64,000 nt of DNA from Apibacter raozihei (GTDB taxonomy: Bacteria > Bacteroidota > Bacteroidia > Flavobacteriales > Weeksellaceae). Positions 29,215 to 40,678 of the stretch are shown piece after piece. The stretch is taken from assembly GCF_004014855.1 (NCBI RefSeq), contig NZ_CP034930.1, positions 1,961,716-2,025,715 of the forward strand. Direction: 5' to 3'. A model generated the notes under the pieces. The model had not been told where the DNA came from. It did not search any database and saw only the letters and a program-made list of their open reading frames with translations. The number at the start of each line of letters is the position of its first letter. The stretch's first letter is position 1. The position numbers were made by a program, and so were the translations under genes.

Positions 29215-29889
29215 ATGGGAAAAGATAAATTAAGAAAATTTGCAGAAAATAAAACTTTTGCTAGTGTAATTCAGCCAACAAGAGAAGAAGTAATCAATGG
29301 GTTTTCATTAAAAGGAAAATGGAAAAAAGAATTTTTCAAAAATGATCATCCGATAGTATTAGAATTAGGATGTGGGAAAGGAGAATATTCAGTAGGTTTA
29401 GCTCAGCATTTTCCTGAAAAAAATTTTCTGGGTTTGGATATTAAAGGAGCCAGATTTTGGAGAGGAGCAAAAACTGCAGAGCAGTTAGGGCTGTCCAATG
29501 TGGGTTTTCTTCGTACTCAAATAGAACTTATTGATTACATTTTTTCAGCGGAGGAAGTGGATGAAATTTGGATTACTTTTCCTGATCCTCAAATAAAATA
29601 TAAAAGAGCAAAACATCGGTTAATGCATCCTATATTTTTAGATAAATACAAAAAAATAATGACATCTGAAGGAAGTGTACATTTAAAAACAGATAGTGAG
29701 TTTTTACATGGATATGCAAATGGTCTTTTACAAGGATTAGGATATGAAATTTTATCTTCACATCATGATATTTACGGGGCACCGGAATATAATTTACCTT
29801 CTTATGTAAGAGATATAAAGACACATTATGAAAAGCTTTTTTTAAATGAAGATAAAAGAATTACTTATCTTAATTTTAAAATACATTGA
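29215..29889 (+). CDS. trmB: tRNA (guanine-46-N7)-methyltransferase
   Basis: TrmB methylates G46 in the variable loop of tRNA. The SAM-binding LELGCGKGEYSVGLA motif, the FLGLDIKGARFWRGAK block and the catalytic-site ITFPDPQIKYKRAKHRL stretch are intact. At 224 residues it is typical for Bacteroidota. It ends at a bidirectional terminator shared with the atpDC operon. Confidence 0.96.
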   Translation: MGKDKLRKFAENKTFASVIQPTREEVINGFSLKGKWKKEFFKNDHPIVLELGCGKGEYSVGLAQHFPEKNFLGLDIKGARFWRGAKTAEQLGLSNVGFLRTQIELIDYIFSAEEVDEIWITFPDPQIKYKRAKHRLMHPIFLDKYKKIMTSEGSVHLKTDSEFLHGYANGLLQGLGYEILSSHHDIYGAPEYNLPSYVRDIKTHYEKLFLNEDKRITYLNFKIH

Positions 29890-29895
29890 TAAAAT

Positions 29896-29932
29896 AAAAA
29901 ACGGTTTAATTTTTACATTAAACCGTTTTTTT
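29896..29932. terminator. Bidirectional terminator between trmB and atpC
   Basis: AAAAAACGGTTTAAT pairs with ATTAAACCGTTTTTT across TTTTAC, with A and T tracts on the two sides. It serves both convergent units. Confidence 0.88.
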
Positions 29933-29949
29933 ATAATTGTTAGTAGAAT

Positions 29950-30225
29950 TTAGTCGCAAAGGATAATACCTTTATTATTATTAAATTCTAATAATCCGCC
30001 TTTTATATTATGAGTTTTAAATTTACCCTCATCAGATAATTTTTGTTCATTAATTGTTACTGATGAAATTACAGAGTCTAACTTAATTTTACCTTCAATA
30101 AGGGTAGAAACAATAGCTGAGTGATTTTCCAGCATTTGAAATTCTCCTTTAGAACCGGGAAGTATTATAGACTTAACTTCACCATCAAAAATTATTTCTT
30201 CCGGGGTTAATATTTGTATTTTCAT
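29950..30225 (-). CDS. atpC: ATP synthase F1 subunit epsilon
   Basis: The 91-residue protein is the beta-sandwich half only (MKIQILTPEEIIFDGEVKSIILPGSKGEFQMLENHSAIVSTL-type order of strands). The C-terminal helical hairpin that in many bacteria acts as the inhibitory arm is missing, which is common in Bacteroidota and implies that ATP hydrolysis is not restrained by epsilon in the E. coli manner. It lies 27 bases after atpD. Confidence 0.95.
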   Translation of the reverse strand: MKIQILTPEEIIFDGEVKSIILPGSKGEFQMLENHSAIVSTLIEGKIKLDSVISSVTINEQKLSDEGKFKTHNIKGGLLEFNNNKGIILCD

Positions 30226-30252
30226 GGTTATATATCAGATAAGTTTATAAAA

Positions 30253-31779
<1,527 letters not shown>

Positions 31780-31836
31780 TCAAATAACTATACTTTTTCT
31801 TGTGATCATGCAAATATAATATTTTATTCGTATCTA

Positions 31837-31867
31837 TTTGAAAAAAATACAAAATTTATCATCTTTG
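31837..31867 (+). promoter_or_regulatory. Promoter for ribF
   Basis: TTTG (31837-31840), 19 bases and CATCTTTG (31860-31867), one mismatch from TAnnTTTG. The ribF GTG is 27 bases downstream. Confidence 0.55.
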
Positions 31868-31893
31868 CATTTAATTATATCTTATAAAAATAC

Positions 31894-32823
31894 GTGAAAA
31901 TTCAGAGAGAAAAATATAGTCTGCCCCAGGATAAGAAAATCATTTTTACATTAGGTATGTTTGATGGGGTTCACTTAGGGCACAGGTTTATTTTAAATTA
32001 TTTAGACGAAATTGCAAAAAAAGAAGATGGAGAAACGGCAATTATGACCTTTAACCCTCATCCAAGGTTCGTATTACAACCAGATACCGATTTTCGTTTA
32101 CTTACTACATTACAGGAAAAAATTAATTTATTAAGTGAATTGTCAATTCAACATTTATTTATACAGGAATTTTCTAAAGAATTCAGCAGGCTTTCATCCC
32201 TAGAATTTGTACGGGATATTTTAGTTGCTAAACTTAATATACATTCTTTGGTAGTAGGATATGATCATCAGTTTGGAAGAAATAGAGATGGTAATTTTGA
32301 GCAATTACAAACTTTTTCAGAAATGTTTGAATTTAAATTGTATCAGCTTCCTCCAATCAGTGAAAACGAAATGGTTATCAGTTCTACTAAAATAAGAAAT
32401 AAAATTTTAGAAGGCGACATATCTACAGCTAATTCATGGCTGGGTTATAAATTTATTATGACGGGAAAAGTGGTGGAAGGTAATAAATTAGGTAGACAAT
32501 TAGGGTTTCCAACAGCTAATATAGATATAGATGCTCAAAAAATATGTCCTAAAAACGGGGTTTATTTTGTGAAAGTTTCTTTAAAGAATAAATTTTATCA
32601 CGGAATGATGAATATTGGAATGAGACCGACTGTAAACGGATTGAAGAAACAAATTGAAGTTAATATATTAGATTTTGATCAGGATATTTACGGAGAACAG
32701 CTAGAAATTCATTTTTATGATAGAGAAAGAGATGAGCAAAAATTCTCATCAATCGAGGATTTGAAAAAGCAGCTTCACACCGACAGAGAAAATACGAGAG
32801 ATTATTTTAGAGAAATCAGTTAA
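31894..32823 (+). CDS. ribF: Bifunctional riboflavin kinase / FAD synthetase
   Basis: RibF makes FMN from riboflavin and then FAD. The N-terminal nucleotidyltransferase domain has LGMFDGVHLGH and the ISSTKIRNKIL (SSTxIR) motif. The kinase domain follows with KVVEGNKLGRQLGFPTANI and the NIGMRPTV stretch. The length of 309 is normal. The gene uses a GTG start, supported by its position 27 bases after the promoter. It is transcribed divergently from atpD. Confidence 0.95.
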   Translation: MKIQREKYSLPQDKKIIFTLGMFDGVHLGHRFILNYLDEIAKKEDGETAIMTFNPHPRFVLQPDTDFRLLTTLQEKINLLSELSIQHLFIQEFSKEFSRLSSLEFVRDILVAKLNIHSLVVGYDHQFGRNRDGNFEQLQTFSEMFEFKLYQLPPISENEMVISSTKIRNKILEGDISTANSWLGYKFIMTGKVVEGNKLGRQLGFPTANIDIDAQKICPKNGVYFVKVSLKNKFYHGMMNIGMRPTVNGLKKQIEVNILDFDQDIYGEQLEIHFYDRERDEQKFSSIEDLKKQLHTDRENTRDYFREIS

Positions 32824-33250
32824 TATAAAAAATATTTGTACAAAAATTTTTTGATATTACTAAAGAATATGGTAATTATGATTAAAATTATAATGTATAA
32901 ATAATATATTTCAATCTCAAAAAATCCTACATGAGTATTTTATTAGAGAGACTAAAAATTAATAGCTCATGTAGAAAATTTGTTTTAAATATAAAAATAT
33001 TACCCTTAGTATACTAACTAAGACCAACAATAATAATAATTTAGTGTAACCAAGCCATTTGCTTCTAATTAATATTAAAAATAAAGCTTTATTTTATATT
33101 ATAATTGAGGTTTTCCGTACTAATTTATTTTTTAATATGCCTAACTTTAAAAGTGTTGTTTAAGCTAATAAAATAAATTTATAGCTAGTAATTATTTTGT
33201 TGAATAATTAAAGATGGATTGTTTATTTATTTAAATTGCGACAGGATTTT
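32824..33250. other. Gene-free region with a long-armed inverted repeat
   Basis: These 427 bases have no supported gene. CTACATGAG (32927-32935) and CTCATGTAG (32966-32974) form a 9-bp inverted repeat with a 30-base loop, and the loop includes GACTAAAAATTAA (32950-32962), identical to a core in the candidate small RNA at 26774-26786. This may be a related RNA element. No full promoter was found for it. Confidence 0.45.
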
Positions 33251-33924
33251 TTAAATTTCAGAAGAAATCTTTAAGCCTTCACGTTTGTTCATATCTTCCA
33301 TCATTTTTTCCATATTCTCATTTGTCCATCGATCGTATTGTTCTTTGCTTAGAGTTTTAAAACTATTTACAGGTTCTTTTAATGATGTGTTGTTTTTAAG
33401 AATCTTTATTTCAGTTAGTTCAAATTTTTTATCAGGTAATAGTAACTCAACTATCAAGCCCGGTAATCCGGTATAATTTTCAGGGCCATCTAAAACCGGT
33501 ATGGATTTATCAACACAAGCATGGACTGTTTGAACTTTATTCCACATATCCTTAATTTGGGTATGATAAAGAGAACATTTCATTTGGTTAACTTGTTTGC
33601 TCTGATTTAAATTTATCCAATCTAAGCTCGCTAAATCTTCTTTAATGTTTATACCCTCACCAAAAAAAGAAGTTTGAGTTATTTTTATATTTTGGTCGAA
33701 ATTTTTAAATACGATTCTGGGTATTTCTGCTTTTGCAGGATTATTTTCAAGTTGTTCATAAACAGATTTGTTATCGGAAAAAATTAGAACTGAAAAATTT
33801 TCTGATTGTTTTTTTTTTCCTGATCAGTAATATTTAATTGGGAAATTTTATAAACAGCTTTATACGTTTGACTAAAAATAAAACTACTGGTAAAAATTAT
33901 TATGTTTAAAAAAAAATATTTCAT
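33251..33924 (-). pseudogene. GLPGLI-family protein, frameshifted at a run of nine A
   Basis: From the ATG at 33924 the minus strand encodes a signal peptide (MKYFFLNIIIFTSSFIFSQ) and the mature start TYKAVYKIS, then loses frame at nine A residues (33818-33810 on the minus strand). Adding one A restores an unbroken frame through VYEQLENNPAKAE and DWINLNQSK to the diagnostic GPENYTGLPGLIVELL motif and the stop at 33251, giving 224 residues in total. GLPGLI proteins are secreted, found in Bacteroidota and of unknown function. The gene begins 11 bases after the gldI stop, so it is in that operon. It may be a true pseudogene, a slippage-expressed gene or an assembly error. Confidence 0.85.
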
Positions 33925-33935
33925 TATCTGAAATC

Positions 33936-34502
33936 TTATTTAGTAGAATTAAAATTGTTTGAATTTTCTACTTTATTAATCTGTAATTCTACTAATAAAG
34001 GAACATTGGAACCTATTTTATTTTCGTCGCCATATAATCCGTATGCGGAAAAAGAAGGAATTAAAATTTCAGCTTTATCACCCTGACTCAATAAAAATAA
34101 AGCACTTTCAATACCCCTGATTTCTTTAAACTTACCCACTATACCTTCTTTTTTACCAATATCTGCAAAAGAATAAATAATTTCATTATTAATGGTTTTT
34201 ATTTCCGCAGTGTATGACACATAATCTTTGTTTTTAATCTTAGGAAGATTGTTGGTTTTAATATATCTAATCCATATTCCTGAAGAAGTAGGTATAAAGA
34301 TTTGATTAAGAGAATCTTTTTGTTTTTCAATCCAATGTGTTAGAAATTTCCGTTCGCTTTCTTCCCTGGACTTTGAATATTCACGAGAATCTTTTAAATA
34401 GTCAGAAGTAGTCTGGCTTACCGGACGAAAAACTTCTTTTTTTTGACACCCGATTAAACAAAGCAGGACTAAAATTAAATTAAATCTTTGAAATATTTTC
34501 AC
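33936..34502 (-). CDS. gldI: Gliding-motility lipoprotein GldI (FKBP-type isomerase)
   Basis: The 188-residue lipoprotein has the lipobox LIGC (cysteine at residue 19), a charged helical linker and a C-terminal FKBP-like peptidyl-prolyl isomerase domain (GIWIRYIK start, RGIESALFLLSQGDKAEILIPSFSAYG core). GldI is one of the lipoproteins first defined in Flavobacterium gliding and is thought to help fold periplasmic components of the motility or type IX secretion machinery. It overlaps the end of nrnA by 23 bases, the arrangement seen in other Flavobacteriia. Confidence 0.88.
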   Translation of the reverse strand: MKIFQRFNLILVLLCLIGCQKKEVFRPVSQTTSDYLKDSREYSKSREESERKFLTHWIEKQKDSLNQIFIPTSSGIWIRYIKTNNLPKIKNKDYVSYTAEIKTINNEIIYSFADIGKKEGIVGKFKEIRGIESALFLLSQGDKAEILIPSFSAYGLYGDENKIGSNVPLLVELQINKVENSNNFNSTK

Positions 34503-35493
34503 TTTCTAAAATATCTTTAAATTTTATAATAGTTTCAGTTATTGACATATCACTTCTGCCACCGGCAGCATTAATATGACCACCGCCATTAAAGTATTTT
34601 CTTGCAAATTGGTTTACATCAAAATTTCCTTTAGACCGAAAAGAAATTTTAATAAAGTTATTCTGCATATCTTCCATGAAAAATGCTACAAATTTGATAC
34701 CGATAATAGAAAGTCCGTAGTTAACAAAGCCTTCAGTATCTCCTTTTTGATATCCAAACGACTTTAGTTGTTCTCTTGTCAATGAAAGTATAGCCGTGTT
34801 TTGTTCAGGTAAAATTTCAATGGAGTCAAGAACAGTACCTAAAAGTTTAATTCTTTCCGGTGTATTGCTATCCAACACATTAGATGCTACTATATCAGGA
34901 TAGACGCCTGCTTCAATAAGATTTGAAATTATCTTATGTGTTTCAGCAGTTGTATTCCTGAACCTGAAACTTCCTGTATCTGTTAGTATTCCGGTATATA
35001 GGCAGTACGCAATGTCTTCATTAATTAATGAAGTTTTACCCAGACTTTCGATAAACTTATAAATCATCTGGCAGGTTGCCGGCTGTGAGGTGTCGGAATA
35101 AACATAGTCAAAAGGATCGGGTTCCTGATGATGATCTATCAATATCTTTACGGCCTTGGAAGAACGTAGTTTTTGATCGAGCTGATTAATTCTTGAAGCG
35201 GTGTTAAAGTCAAGACAAAAAATAATTTCAGCATTATTAAACGCAATTTCCGTGAATTTCGTTCTGTAATCTGCTATAACTATATTTTTAGCTTCAGGTA
35301 ACCATTTTAGGAATTTAGGAAATTCATTGGGAACGATAATTGTTGATTCTATACCCAAAGCCTGTAAGAAATGATACAACCCCAGAGAGGAACCTATAGC
35401 ATCTCCATCCGGATTCTGATGGGAAAGTATGAGTATATTTTTTTTTGTTGTCAGTAATTGTTTTATTTCAATTAACTCCTGGGATGAGAACAT
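34480..35493 (-). CDS. nrnA: DHH-family phosphoesterase (NrnA-type oligoribonuclease/pAp phosphatase)
   Basis: The 337-residue protein has the DHH motif set: LSHQNPDGDAIGSSLGLY, IIFCLDFN, ILIDHHQEP and LYTGILTDTGSFRF, followed by the DHHA1 domain with FNGGGHINAAGGRS. NrnA degrades nanoRNA and dephosphorylates 3'-phosphoadenosine 5'-phosphate with manganese. It leads the nrnA-gldI-GLPGLI operon. A terminator for the upstream porV separates it from that unit. Confidence 0.92.
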   Translation of the reverse strand: MFSSQELIEIKQLLTTKKNILILSHQNPDGDAIGSSLGLYHFLQALGIESTIIVPNEFPKFLKWLPEAKNIVIADYRTKFTEIAFNNAEIIFCLDFNTASRINQLDQKLRSSKAVKILIDHHQEPDPFDYVYSDTSQPATCQMIYKFIESLGKTSLINEDIAYCLYTGILTDTGSFRFRNTTAETHKIISNLIEAGVYPDIVASNVLDSNTPERIKLLGTVLDSIEILPEQNTAILSLTREQLKSFGYQKGDTEGFVNYGLSIIGIKFVAFFMEDMQNNFIKISFRSKGNFDVNQFARKYFNGGGHINAAGGRSDMSITETIIKFKDILESENISKI

Positions 35494-35518
35494 ATAAAAA
35501 AGTTTTAGTAAAAATAGA

Positions 35519-35545
35519 AAAAATCACTCATTGAAGAGTGATTTT
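35519..35545 (-). terminator. Terminator of the porU-porV unit
   Basis: AATCACTC pairs with GAGTGATT across ATTGAA, and T residues follow on the minus strand. It lies 29 bases beyond the porV stop. Confidence 0.8.
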
Positions 35546-35573
35546 AATTTTGAATTATGAAAAAATTAGATTT

Positions 35574-36731
35574 TTAATAGTAATCAGAATTGGATGTTTC
35601 TCCTCCAAAATCCCATGTGAGTCCAAATCTGAGTGTATTATCTAACGCGTTATTAATTTTAGATGTGGTTATCAAATACGAAAAGTCAATTCCAAATGAT
35701 TGATATTTAAGTCCTGCACCTAAAGTAACGTATTGTCTGGCTCCTCTATCTGGATTTTCATGAAAATATCCGGCTCTGAAAGCAAAAGCATTATTGAAAA
35801 CATATTCTCCGGAAACGCTATAAGTAATTTCTTTACCAGCATCTTTATTTCCAAAAGAGCTAAACATACCTGAGATAAAACTCTTATCAGGAACCTGATA
35901 AGTTGAGCTACCGTCTTCGTTTGTTATTTTTTCAGGCCCGGGAACCAATAATTTTGTAGCCTCAAGGGTTAATCCGACTTTATTTTCTTCATCAATAAAA
36001 AGATCATATCCTACCCCTAAACGTAAGTTCGTAGGTAAATAACTTGAATTTTGACTATTATCTGAGTAATCCAGTTTAGGACCCATGTTAAATATTCCCC
36101 ATCCAGCTCTCCATCTGCCTTCAAAATCGTTGAATGAATCAGACTTTTCAGATTGAAAATATCCGGTAACATCTACAGCAAAAGTATTAGCAGCTTTTGT
36201 TTGCGCAGAAGAGTTATCCACGTTGTTAAATAGATCAGAGCGAATATATCTTGCAGTTACAGCCATAGAGTAAACATCGGCAAGTTTTAAACCATAGGAT
36301 ACGTCAATGGCAAATTCATTAGGTTTAGAAATTCCTTTTCCAACAATATCGTTACCCATCAATTCATTTAATTGAATTTCTCCCATATTAAAATAGTAGA
36401 CACTGGCAGCTAGAGTACTTCTTTCTTCTTCACCTAAAAAAGTATAAAAAGTACCATTCAATAAGAAAACATCATTTGTCAGTTTATTCATATATGGAGT
36501 ATAAGAAACTCCGACTCCGGAATAACTTGTGCCAAAAACATATTTGGAAGGGTTCCAGTACTGAGAAAAAGCATCGGGTGAAGTAGCAACCCCCTGATCA
36601 CCTAAACCACCGGAACGTGCATCTGGAGAAATCCTCAAAAAAGGAGCTCCTGTTACAATAGCTTGATATCTATTCTGAGCATTATAAAAGACAGAGCTTA
36701 GTAATCCCAGAAATAAAAAATATTTTTTCAT
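35574..36731 (-). CDS. porV: Type IX secretion outer-membrane protein PorV (LptO)
   Basis: PorV is a FadL-like barrel that receives cargo leaving the type IX translocon and hands it to the PorU sortase. The 385-residue protein has a signal peptide ending near residue 19, the conserved TGAPFLRISPDARSGGLGDQG start and the WNPSKYVF motif, then alternating strands to a terminal aromatic (SDYY). It lies 59 bases downstream of porU, with a promoter of its own at the porU 3' end. The neighbours gldJ and porU secure the assignment. Confidence 0.95.
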   Translation of the reverse strand: MKKYFLFLGLLSSVFYNAQNRYQAIVTGAPFLRISPDARSGGLGDQGVATSPDAFSQYWNPSKYVFGTSYSGVGVSYTPYMNKLTNDVFLLNGTFYTFLGEEERSTLAASVYYFNMGEIQLNELMGNDIVGKGISKPNEFAIDVSYGLKLADVYSMAVTARYIRSDLFNNVDNSSAQTKAANTFAVDVTGYFQSEKSDSFNDFEGRWRAGWGIFNMGPKLDYSDNSQNSSYLPTNLRLGVGYDLFIDEENKVGLTLEATKLLVPGPEKITNEDGSSTYQVPDKSFISGMFSSFGNKDAGKEITYSVSGEYVFNNAFAFRAGYFHENPDRGARQYVTLGAGLKYQSFGIDFSYLITTSKINNALDNTLRFGLTWDFGGETSNSDYY

Positions 36732-36778
36732 TTAAAAAAATTTGTATTAGTAATAGTTTATAATATAATTGAATAATG

Positions 36779-36808
36779 CAAAATTAAATTTTATTTCAAA
36801 ATAACCAA
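36779..36808 (-). promoter_or_regulatory. Promoter for porV overlapping the end of porU
   Basis: On the minus strand TTG (36808-36806), 19 bases and TAATTTTG (36786-36779). The -33 box is inside the last codons of porU, and the porV ATG is 48 bases downstream. It would allow porV to be made in excess over porU. Confidence 0.6.
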
Positions 36809-39800
36809 TTTTTCTACTTGAGAAACTGATCCTTTACACATGTCAGATGTTCCTTTGACTTTGACCCGATAAATATATACACCTTTACCTATTTTGTCGC
36901 CAAAATCATCTAAACCGTTCCATTCTAATCCATATTTATCAGTTCGATAACCTTCATGGAAAGGTTCTGATGTAACCGTTTGATTTATGGTTTTAACCAG
37001 TTTTCCGGAAACTGTAAAAATCTGAACCTGAACTTCCAGAATATCCGGGCAATTGTGTTCGAAATGGAAGAATGTTTTAGTTGTAAAAGGATTGGGCCAG
37101 TTCAATAATCTTTTTATGATTAAACCCTGTTCACCATTTTCCATTACTATAAAGTCTAACGACGCAGTTGAAGAATTATTGTTTATATCCCAAACTTTAA
37201 ATTTAATTGTATGATTTCCTGGTTCTAAATCATATAATCTATACCACACTTTCCCCTTTTGAAAATCCTTTAAATCTGGATTCAGGCAGGGAGATATTTC
37301 TCCACCTGTATAAAATTCATTTAGTATTATTGTATTATTTACATTATTATCCAAAATACCCGTTATATCGTGACCAACGCCTAGTCCCGTTGAATTTATT
37401 CCAGAGTCATCGGTTACACAAGCTAATAGATAAGGAGATCTGTCTGTAATTCCACCGTTGGCGAAATTAAGGTTGTTCATATGTAATCTTATTTTTGGAC
37501 CTTCATTATCGTTAATTCCTTCAGGATTTATATCTCCTACTTTGATGTCATTTTTAAAATTAAAAGCGTCAATCAAAGAATTATCCGCATACAAGATTAA
37601 TTTGCCGTTTCCTACTTCGTAATTAATATCTTTTGGTATATAGAATTCAATTTTAAATATTCCGTTTTTAACTTGTGATCCTCCTCTATAAATGGCATTG
37701 ATTTGTTCTTTATATTGCATTGGAGGATTTAAATAACTATAGTTAAAGTTATTCAGTGTCTTTTTGTCAACAGGTTTATCAAATAATGTAGTTTGTATAT
37801 TTCCTGAAAATGATGTATCAATAGCACCGCTTTCATTAAGAACTTCTCCCTCGAGAGTAATAAAATCCAATGCCCTTAAAGTCCCCGAAAAAGAATCGGC
37901 TTCAATACCATTTATTTTTGTTAATTTAATTTCTCTCTTTGGTTTAGCAAGCGATTGTGCAGGATCTCCTAAAAAAGCTACTTTACGATTATCTCCATCA
38001 AGAACTTCTGCTTTTGAAAGTCTTAAAGCTTCAGCCATAGAGACGTAATTTTTACCTGAATTGTCTTTGGATAAAATATTTTTCATAATTACCGGGTTCA
38101 TATTGATACCGTAGTCAATATATATAGCCCGGTTTGTAGTAATTAAAGATCCGGCTCCTCCATTTTCTTTTAAATATAACATATCTCCTATAGAATTAAT
38201 TCCGGGGTTATCCCAGACGGAAATATCGCAGGATACAGTAATAAACAACGGAAGTCTGGAATAATCATTTGTGAAATTTGATAAATTGAAAAGATCATCT
38301 TTAGCAAGAAGGCGATATTGAGAAATAGAAGAGGGGCCTCCATGTCCGAAATAGTTGATAATTAAGTTTCCGTTATTTAAGGCATTTTTAATAGCTTCGG
38401 TTACTTGTGGAAATCTAGCCCCTCCGGAAGTATAATCAGCTGTAAAAGCATCAATATATAATTTTCTTAATGTAAATTCGGTATGTTCTGCTTCAAAAAT
38501 ATTTTTAGAAATACTATTTTCAATGGTCTCGTGAAAATTATAACTGGAACGGTCAATATCAACAATGAGAGAGGTTTTCAATCTCCAGTCTCCAAAAGGG
38601 GTTCCCTGAGGAGCATTTCCATTATCGTATTTAATCGCTTTATCAATACATAAAGTTGCTTCAGAAACGTTTTTGGCTATCATTCTTCCAACAGCAATAT
38701 CCAGTTGATTGGCAGATAGGTTAGCATCTTCACCAACCATGATGGCTTCATTATCATCAAGAATACTTATAAAATCATCTGAAGCAAACGAGAATTCCAG
38801 ATTTCGGCTATTGTAACTTTGATAAGTGGGAATCAGATTATAACCTGTTTTTGTTTTATTTTTGAAATCATAAGATGCTGAGCCTAATAAAAGTGCATAT
38901 TTAAGCTTACCGTCATCTTTATTATATAAATAACGTAAAAAATCTCGTATTCCGGCTAAGTCCTGTCCTCCCGAACTAAATTCATTATATATCTGATTAA
39001 CTGTTACTACATCAACCTGAAGATTGTTCCTCGTTTTATGGAAAGTTTTTAAACGATTGGCCTGAGTAATAAATTCCGGGACTGTTATTATGATGTAATC
39101 GGAATCGGATAGGGAATGAAGTGCCTGATTAGGCATTCTTCCTACAGTTTCAGGAGTGTAGGCATGATCCGGATTGAATGCGATAAATTCGTTTTTAAAA
39201 GTAGCAGAGGAAAATTGATAAGAATACTTGTTTCCTTCTTGCGATTTTTCGAGTTTTCTGGCATTTACATAGTCAGATACATCCCATACTTCAAAAGTAT
39301 TTCCGGAACTGAAATTAAAACCATAAATATTTCCGTTTTCAATATTGTCAAGAGTTCTGAAATTCATCTGGCTGCCGTTGAACTGTAATTTTTGTTTATA
39401 AATAACTTCAAAGTAATCAGGATACAACTGAGCGGAAGGATTTAAAGAATTATCAAAATTGAGTGTGAACTTTAAAAGATTATTAGTGGGTTCTAACATT
39501 TGACTTACATTTCTTAAGGAAAAGTCCAATTCATTACTAGCAGGAGTTAAGGTAGTTGAATAAACCTGAGAATCATTATACAAAATATTCACCTTGCCAT
39601 TTGTGCCATTTCTGGATACCCAGTAAAATCTCCAATTGATTGTACTTTGAGCTAATGCATGCACAGGAAAATTCAGTTCCAGATTATTGCGTACTCCTAA
39701 ATTTTCGCCCAGCCACATTTTGCCGACTTCATTTAGGTTCAGAGCATCTTCTTCATAAAATTGATAATCGTCATATTCTGTATATTGTGTGGAATTAGGA

Positions 39801-40678
39801 GTTTGATAAGAAGTTGATGAGATTCTTTTCCCCTGGGTCTGATTAATATTTATGAAATAATATGCATAATCTTCATATATATTTTTTTTATGCTTTATAT
39901 TCTTTCCATTAGAACGATCCCAATAGTCAGGTCCTTGCGCATAAAAAAGAATATAATCATCATTGTTAAATACTCCGTCTTCTTCTCCAGCTACAAAAAT
40001 GGCGTTTTCCTGGATGTTATCATATCTGAAGCTTGAAGTGGGTTCCGGAAGCATTTTACCACCATTCCCGAAAATTCTGATTGTTTTAGGATTTACGGAA
40101 TTTACATTTATACCCAACGATTGTAAAAAATTCCGGTTAATTTTAAAAATTCCTGTTTTGTTTACTTTAATTTTAAACCAATCACCATTTTCAAAAATAC
40201 TCTCAGTGCTCCCTGTTATTTTATAGTTAGTGCTTGATGTTGATAGACGTGTTGCTTTAGAGATAGTAAAGCTTTTTAACTGATAAATGGTATTCCCTGT
40301 TTTTTTAAATGTTCTAATAGATACCGAAAGTACTCGTTTTGAACGTGCTGAATTAAAGCCTGCTGCAAACTCATCATTATTAGGGAGCGAAGATATAGGC
40401 ATATCCCCCAATTCAGAAAGGTTCACAGGAACCCATTGCAAATCAGTAAGAGTAATTTCACCAACATAATTTGTAGATTCAGAATAATTTAAAGTGGGTA
40501 TTCCTCCCTCTAAGGAATAGTGATGATTGGAAAAGTAGGGGAACTTGCTTGATTTATTTTCTGTATCGTACGCCTCTTTAAGTCCTTCCCATTGTAAATA
40601 AATGGTTTGCGCTTTTAAAAACATACTGCAAAAAAACACTAGAATAAATATGGAGAGAAAATGTTTGTATTTTTTCAT
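36791..40678 (-). CDS. porU: Type IX secretion sortase PorU (gingipain-like)
   Basis: PorU cleaves the C-terminal sorting domain of exported cargo and joins the cargo to lipopolysaccharide at the cell surface. The 1295-residue protein has a signal peptide, a long beta-rich front half, and a C25 (gingipain) peptidase domain with the catalytic pair H779 (NYFGHGG) and C817 (FITVSCDISV). It ends in Ig-like modules and a sorting-domain-like segment (NWPNPFTTKTFFHFEHN, then a VYIYRVKVKG strand). Gene order gldJ-porU-porV is that of Flavobacterium. Length and motifs are complete. Confidence 0.96.
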   Translation of the reverse strand: MKKYKHFLSIFILVFFCSMFLKAQTIYLQWEGLKEAYDTENKSSKFPYFSNHHYSLEGGIPTLNYSESTNYVGEITLTDLQWVPVNLSELGDMPISSLPNNDEFAAGFNSARSKRVLSVSIRTFKKTGNTIYQLKSFTISKATRLSTSSTNYKITGSTESIFENGDWFKIKVNKTGIFKINRNFLQSLGINVNSVNPKTIRIFGNGGKMLPEPTSSFRYDNIQENAIFVAGEEDGVFNNDDYILFYAQGPDYWDRSNGKNIKHKKNIYEDYAYYFININQTQGKRISSTSYQTPNSTQYTEYDDYQFYEEDALNLNEVGKMWLGENLGVRNNLELNFPVHALAQSTINWRFYWVSRNGTNGKVNILYNDSQVYSTTLTPASNELDFSLRNVSQMLEPTNNLLKFTLNFDNSLNPSAQLYPDYFEVIYKQKLQFNGSQMNFRTLDNIENGNIYGFNFSSGNTFEVWDVSDYVNARKLEKSQEGNKYSYQFSSATFKNEFIAFNPDHAYTPETVGRMPNQALHSLSDSDYIIITVPEFITQANRLKTFHKTRNNLQVDVVTVNQIYNEFSSGGQDLAGIRDFLRYLYNKDDGKLKYALLLGSASYDFKNKTKTGYNLIPTYQSYNSRNLEFSFASDDFISILDDNEAIMVGEDANLSANQLDIAVGRMIAKNVSEATLCIDKAIKYDNGNAPQGTPFGDWRLKTSLIVDIDRSSYNFHETIENSISKNIFEAEHTEFTLRKLYIDAFTADYTSGGARFPQVTEAIKNALNNGNLIINYFGHGGPSSISQYRLLAKDDLFNLSNFTNDYSRLPLFITVSCDISVWDNPGINSIGDMLYLKENGGAGSLITTNRAIYIDYGINMNPVIMKNILSKDNSGKNYVSMAEALRLSKAEVLDGDNRKVAFLGDPAQSLAKPKREIKLTKINGIEADSFSGTLRALDFITLEGEVLNESGAIDTSFSGNIQTTLFDKPVDKKTLNNFNYSYLNPPMQYKEQINAIYRGGSQVKNGIFKIEFYIPKDINYEVGNGKLILYADNSLIDAFNFKNDIKVGDINPEGINDNEGPKIRLHMNNLNFANGGITDRSPYLLACVTDDSGINSTGLGVGHDITGILDNNVNNTIILNEFYTGGEISPCLNPDLKDFQKGKVWYRLYDLEPGNHTIKFKVWDINNNSSTASLDFIVMENGEQGLIIKRLLNWPNPFTTKTFFHFEHNCPDILEVQVQIFTVSGKLVKTINQTVTSEPFHEGYRTDKYGLEWNGLDDFGDKIGKGVYIYRVKVKGTSDMCKGSVSQVEKLVILK

